From contig CAZRDB010000115.1 of the NCBI GenBank assembly GCA_964598695.1, positions 1 to 16,769 on the forward strand: a stretch of DNA of 16,769 nt, read 5' to 3'. The notes under the pieces are model-generated. The model searched no databases. It was not told the origin of the DNA and worked only from the letters and a program-made list of their open reading frames with translations. The position numbers and the translations under genes are program-made. This DNA is from CAZRDB01 sp964598695 (lineage in GTDB: Bacteria; Armatimonadota; Zipacnadia; UBA1398). Below, one piece after another: positions 15,603 through 16,769 of this stretch (position 1 is its first letter; each line of letters opens with the position of its first letter).

Positions 15603-16769
15603 ATGCGTCCGACCGATCGAGCCACCGGCTCGCCGTTCCCCCGCGACTTCACCCCCGCCGAGTTCGCCGCCCGACGCGCGCGGATCTTCGAGGCCATCGG
15701 GCCCGGGGCGTGCGTGCTCCTGCAGGGCGCGCCCGCGGTCCGGGGCTTCGAGCCATTCCGGCAGTCGAACGAGTTCTACTACTGCTGCGGGCTCGAAGCG
15801 CCCCGCGCGTACCTCTTGCTCGACGGCCGCGACCGCACCACGACCGCCTTCCTCCCGAGCCGCGGAGCGCGGGCGTTGGAGGACGCATGGATCGCGATCG
15901 AGGACGCGGGCGAGATCGCCGAGGCGCTCGGCCTCACCGAGCTGCGCTCGCCGGCGGAGCTGGAGGGCTGCCTCGTCGGCGCCGAGACGATCTACACGCT
16001 CGAGAGCCCCGCCGAGGGGCAGCGCGACGCGCGCGACTCGCTTACCCACGGCAACAAGCTCGCCGCGGAGGACCCGTGGGACGGCCGCCCGACGCGGGAG
16101 GAGCACTTCGTCGGCCTGCTGCGCGCGCGCTGCCCCGAGGCCGAGATCCGCGATCTCACGCCGATCCTCGACGATCTGCGGCGCGTGAAGAGCCCGGCCG
16201 AGGTCGAGCTGATCCGGCGAGCGAGCCGCCTCTCGGCCCTGGCCGTTCGCGAGGCGATGAAGGCGACCCAGCCCGGCGTCGCCGAGTACCAGCTCAGCGC
16301 GATCGCCCGCTTCATCTACATGAACTACGGCGCGCGCGGCGAGGGCTACCACGAGATCCTCCCCTCCGGCGCCGACATCTGGTACGGCCACTACATCGAG
16401 AACCACAAGGTGCTCGTCGAGGGCGACTGGGTGCTCATGGACTGCGCCCCCGACTACGGGTACTACACCTCGGACATCGGCCGCTTCTGGCCCGTCAGCG
16501 GGACCTACTCGCCGCTTCAGCGCGAGCTGTACGGCTTCGTCGTCGAGTACCACAAGGCGCTGCTCCGGGAGCTGCGGCCCGGTCGCATGGCCGGCGAGAT
16601 CATGGACACCGTCGCAGACGCGATGCGGTCCGTCGTCGAGACGACCGCGTGGTCAAAGCCGATCTACCGCGAGGCCGCCGAGCGCTTCCTCGCCTTCCGC
16701 GGACATCTCTCGCACCCGGTCGGGATGGCGGTCCACGACGACGGCCCGTACACGCCCCACCCGCTCGAG
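15603..16769 (+). CDS. pepP: Aminopeptidase P family (M24) metallopeptidase, 3' truncated
   Basis: The first 389 residues of an aminopeptidase P-type enzyme, which removes the N-terminal residue from peptides having proline second. The reading frame is open to the right edge. The N-terminal AMP_N-like domain covers about residues 15-150 (FRQSNEFYYCCGLEAPRAYLLL, split around a variable core); the creatinase/pita-bread domain begins near 195 (LRRVKSPAEVELIRRA). Catalytic positions follow E. coli PepP spacing exactly: His263 (H243) in GHYIENH, metal ligands Asp280 and Asp291 (D260, D271) in MDCAPDYGYYTSD, metal ligand His371 (H354) in SHPVGM, and His378 (H361) in VHDDG. The two Glu ligands should lie just outside the window. 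No signal peptide is seen, so the enzyme should be cytosolic. The start is supported by the AGGAG-type site and the divergent layout. A prolidase is less likely because an AMP_N-like domain is present. Confidence 0.9.
   Translation, partial: MRPTDRATGSPFPRDFTPAEFAARRARIFEAIGPGACVLLQGAPAVRGFEPFRQSNEFYYCCGLEAPRAYLLLDGRDRTTTAFLPSRGARALEDAWIAIEDAGEIAEALGLTELRSPAELEGCLVGAETIYTLESPAEGQRDARDSLTHGNKLAAEDPWDGRPTREEHFVGLLRARCPEAEIRDLTPILDDLRRVKSPAEVELIRRASRLSALAVREAMKATQPGVAEYQLSAIARFIYMNYGARGEGYHEILPSGADIWYGHYIENHKVLVEGDWVLMDCAPDYGYYTSDIGRFWPVSGTYSPLQRELYGFVVEYHKALLRELRPGRMAGEIMDTVADAMRSVVETTAWSKPIYREAAERFLAFRGHLSHPVGMAVHDDGPYTPHPLE

Noticed and set aside
15462..16553. Antisense open frame opposite the aminopeptidase P gene
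   Set aside because: The opposite frame has exact PepP catalytic spacing; this one has no recognisable feature.

Overview
This is a very GC-rich (roughly 70 percent or more by eye) bacterial chromosomal or metagenome-scaffold segment with densely packed genes. A run of ten Ns at 4906-4915 marks a scaffold gap. GTG and TTG starts, a complete RecBCD-type repair locus and several secreted or multidomain proteins fit an uncultured high-GC bacterium. I cannot name the phylum from the sequence. A glycyl radical enzyme implies that the cell spends at least part of its life without oxygen.

Region 1 (1-7589, + strand) is a recC-recB-recD operon. recC enters from the left edge without its start. recB overlaps it by 17 bp and recD overlaps recB by 4 bp (ATGA). 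Together they should encode the exonuclease V helicase-nuclease that processes double-strand DNA ends. RecB carries the assembly gap, but all helicase motifs lie before it and the nuclease Asp/Asp/Lys residues lie after it. Region 2 (7644-7985, +) is a small two-helix DUF202/YidH-type membrane protein with its own candidate extended -10 promoter.

Region 3 (8031-11425) is a divergent pair. A Gfo/Idh/MocA-type NAD(P)-dependent oxidoreductase runs on the - strand. A 728-residue protein on the + strand joins an N-terminal jelly-roll-like module to a C-terminal beta-lactamase-fold serine hydrolase. Region 4 (11498-13911, +) is a promoter followed by a 787-residue glycyl radical enzyme. At every position I could check it matches trans-4-hydroxy-L-proline dehydratase (HypD), with a constant three-residue offset from the Clostridioides difficile enzyme as I remember it. 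No activating enzyme is encoded in the window.

Region 5 (13912-14100) is a 189-bp convergent intergenic stretch holding three strong hairpins. Region 6 (14101-16769) is a second divergent pair: an unrecognised exported protein on the - strand and an aminopeptidase P-family metallopeptidase on the + strand that runs off the right edge.

The most notable point is a well-supported hydroxyproline dehydratase in a high-GC genome, about 1.7 kb from a proline-specific peptidase. Hydroxyproline dehydration yields pyrroline-5-carboxylate, which feeds proline metabolism. Joining peptidase and dehydratase into one peptide-degrading route is inference only. I saw no CRISPR array, tRNA, rRNA, transposase or attachment site, and no clear evidence of an undescribed multi-gene system.
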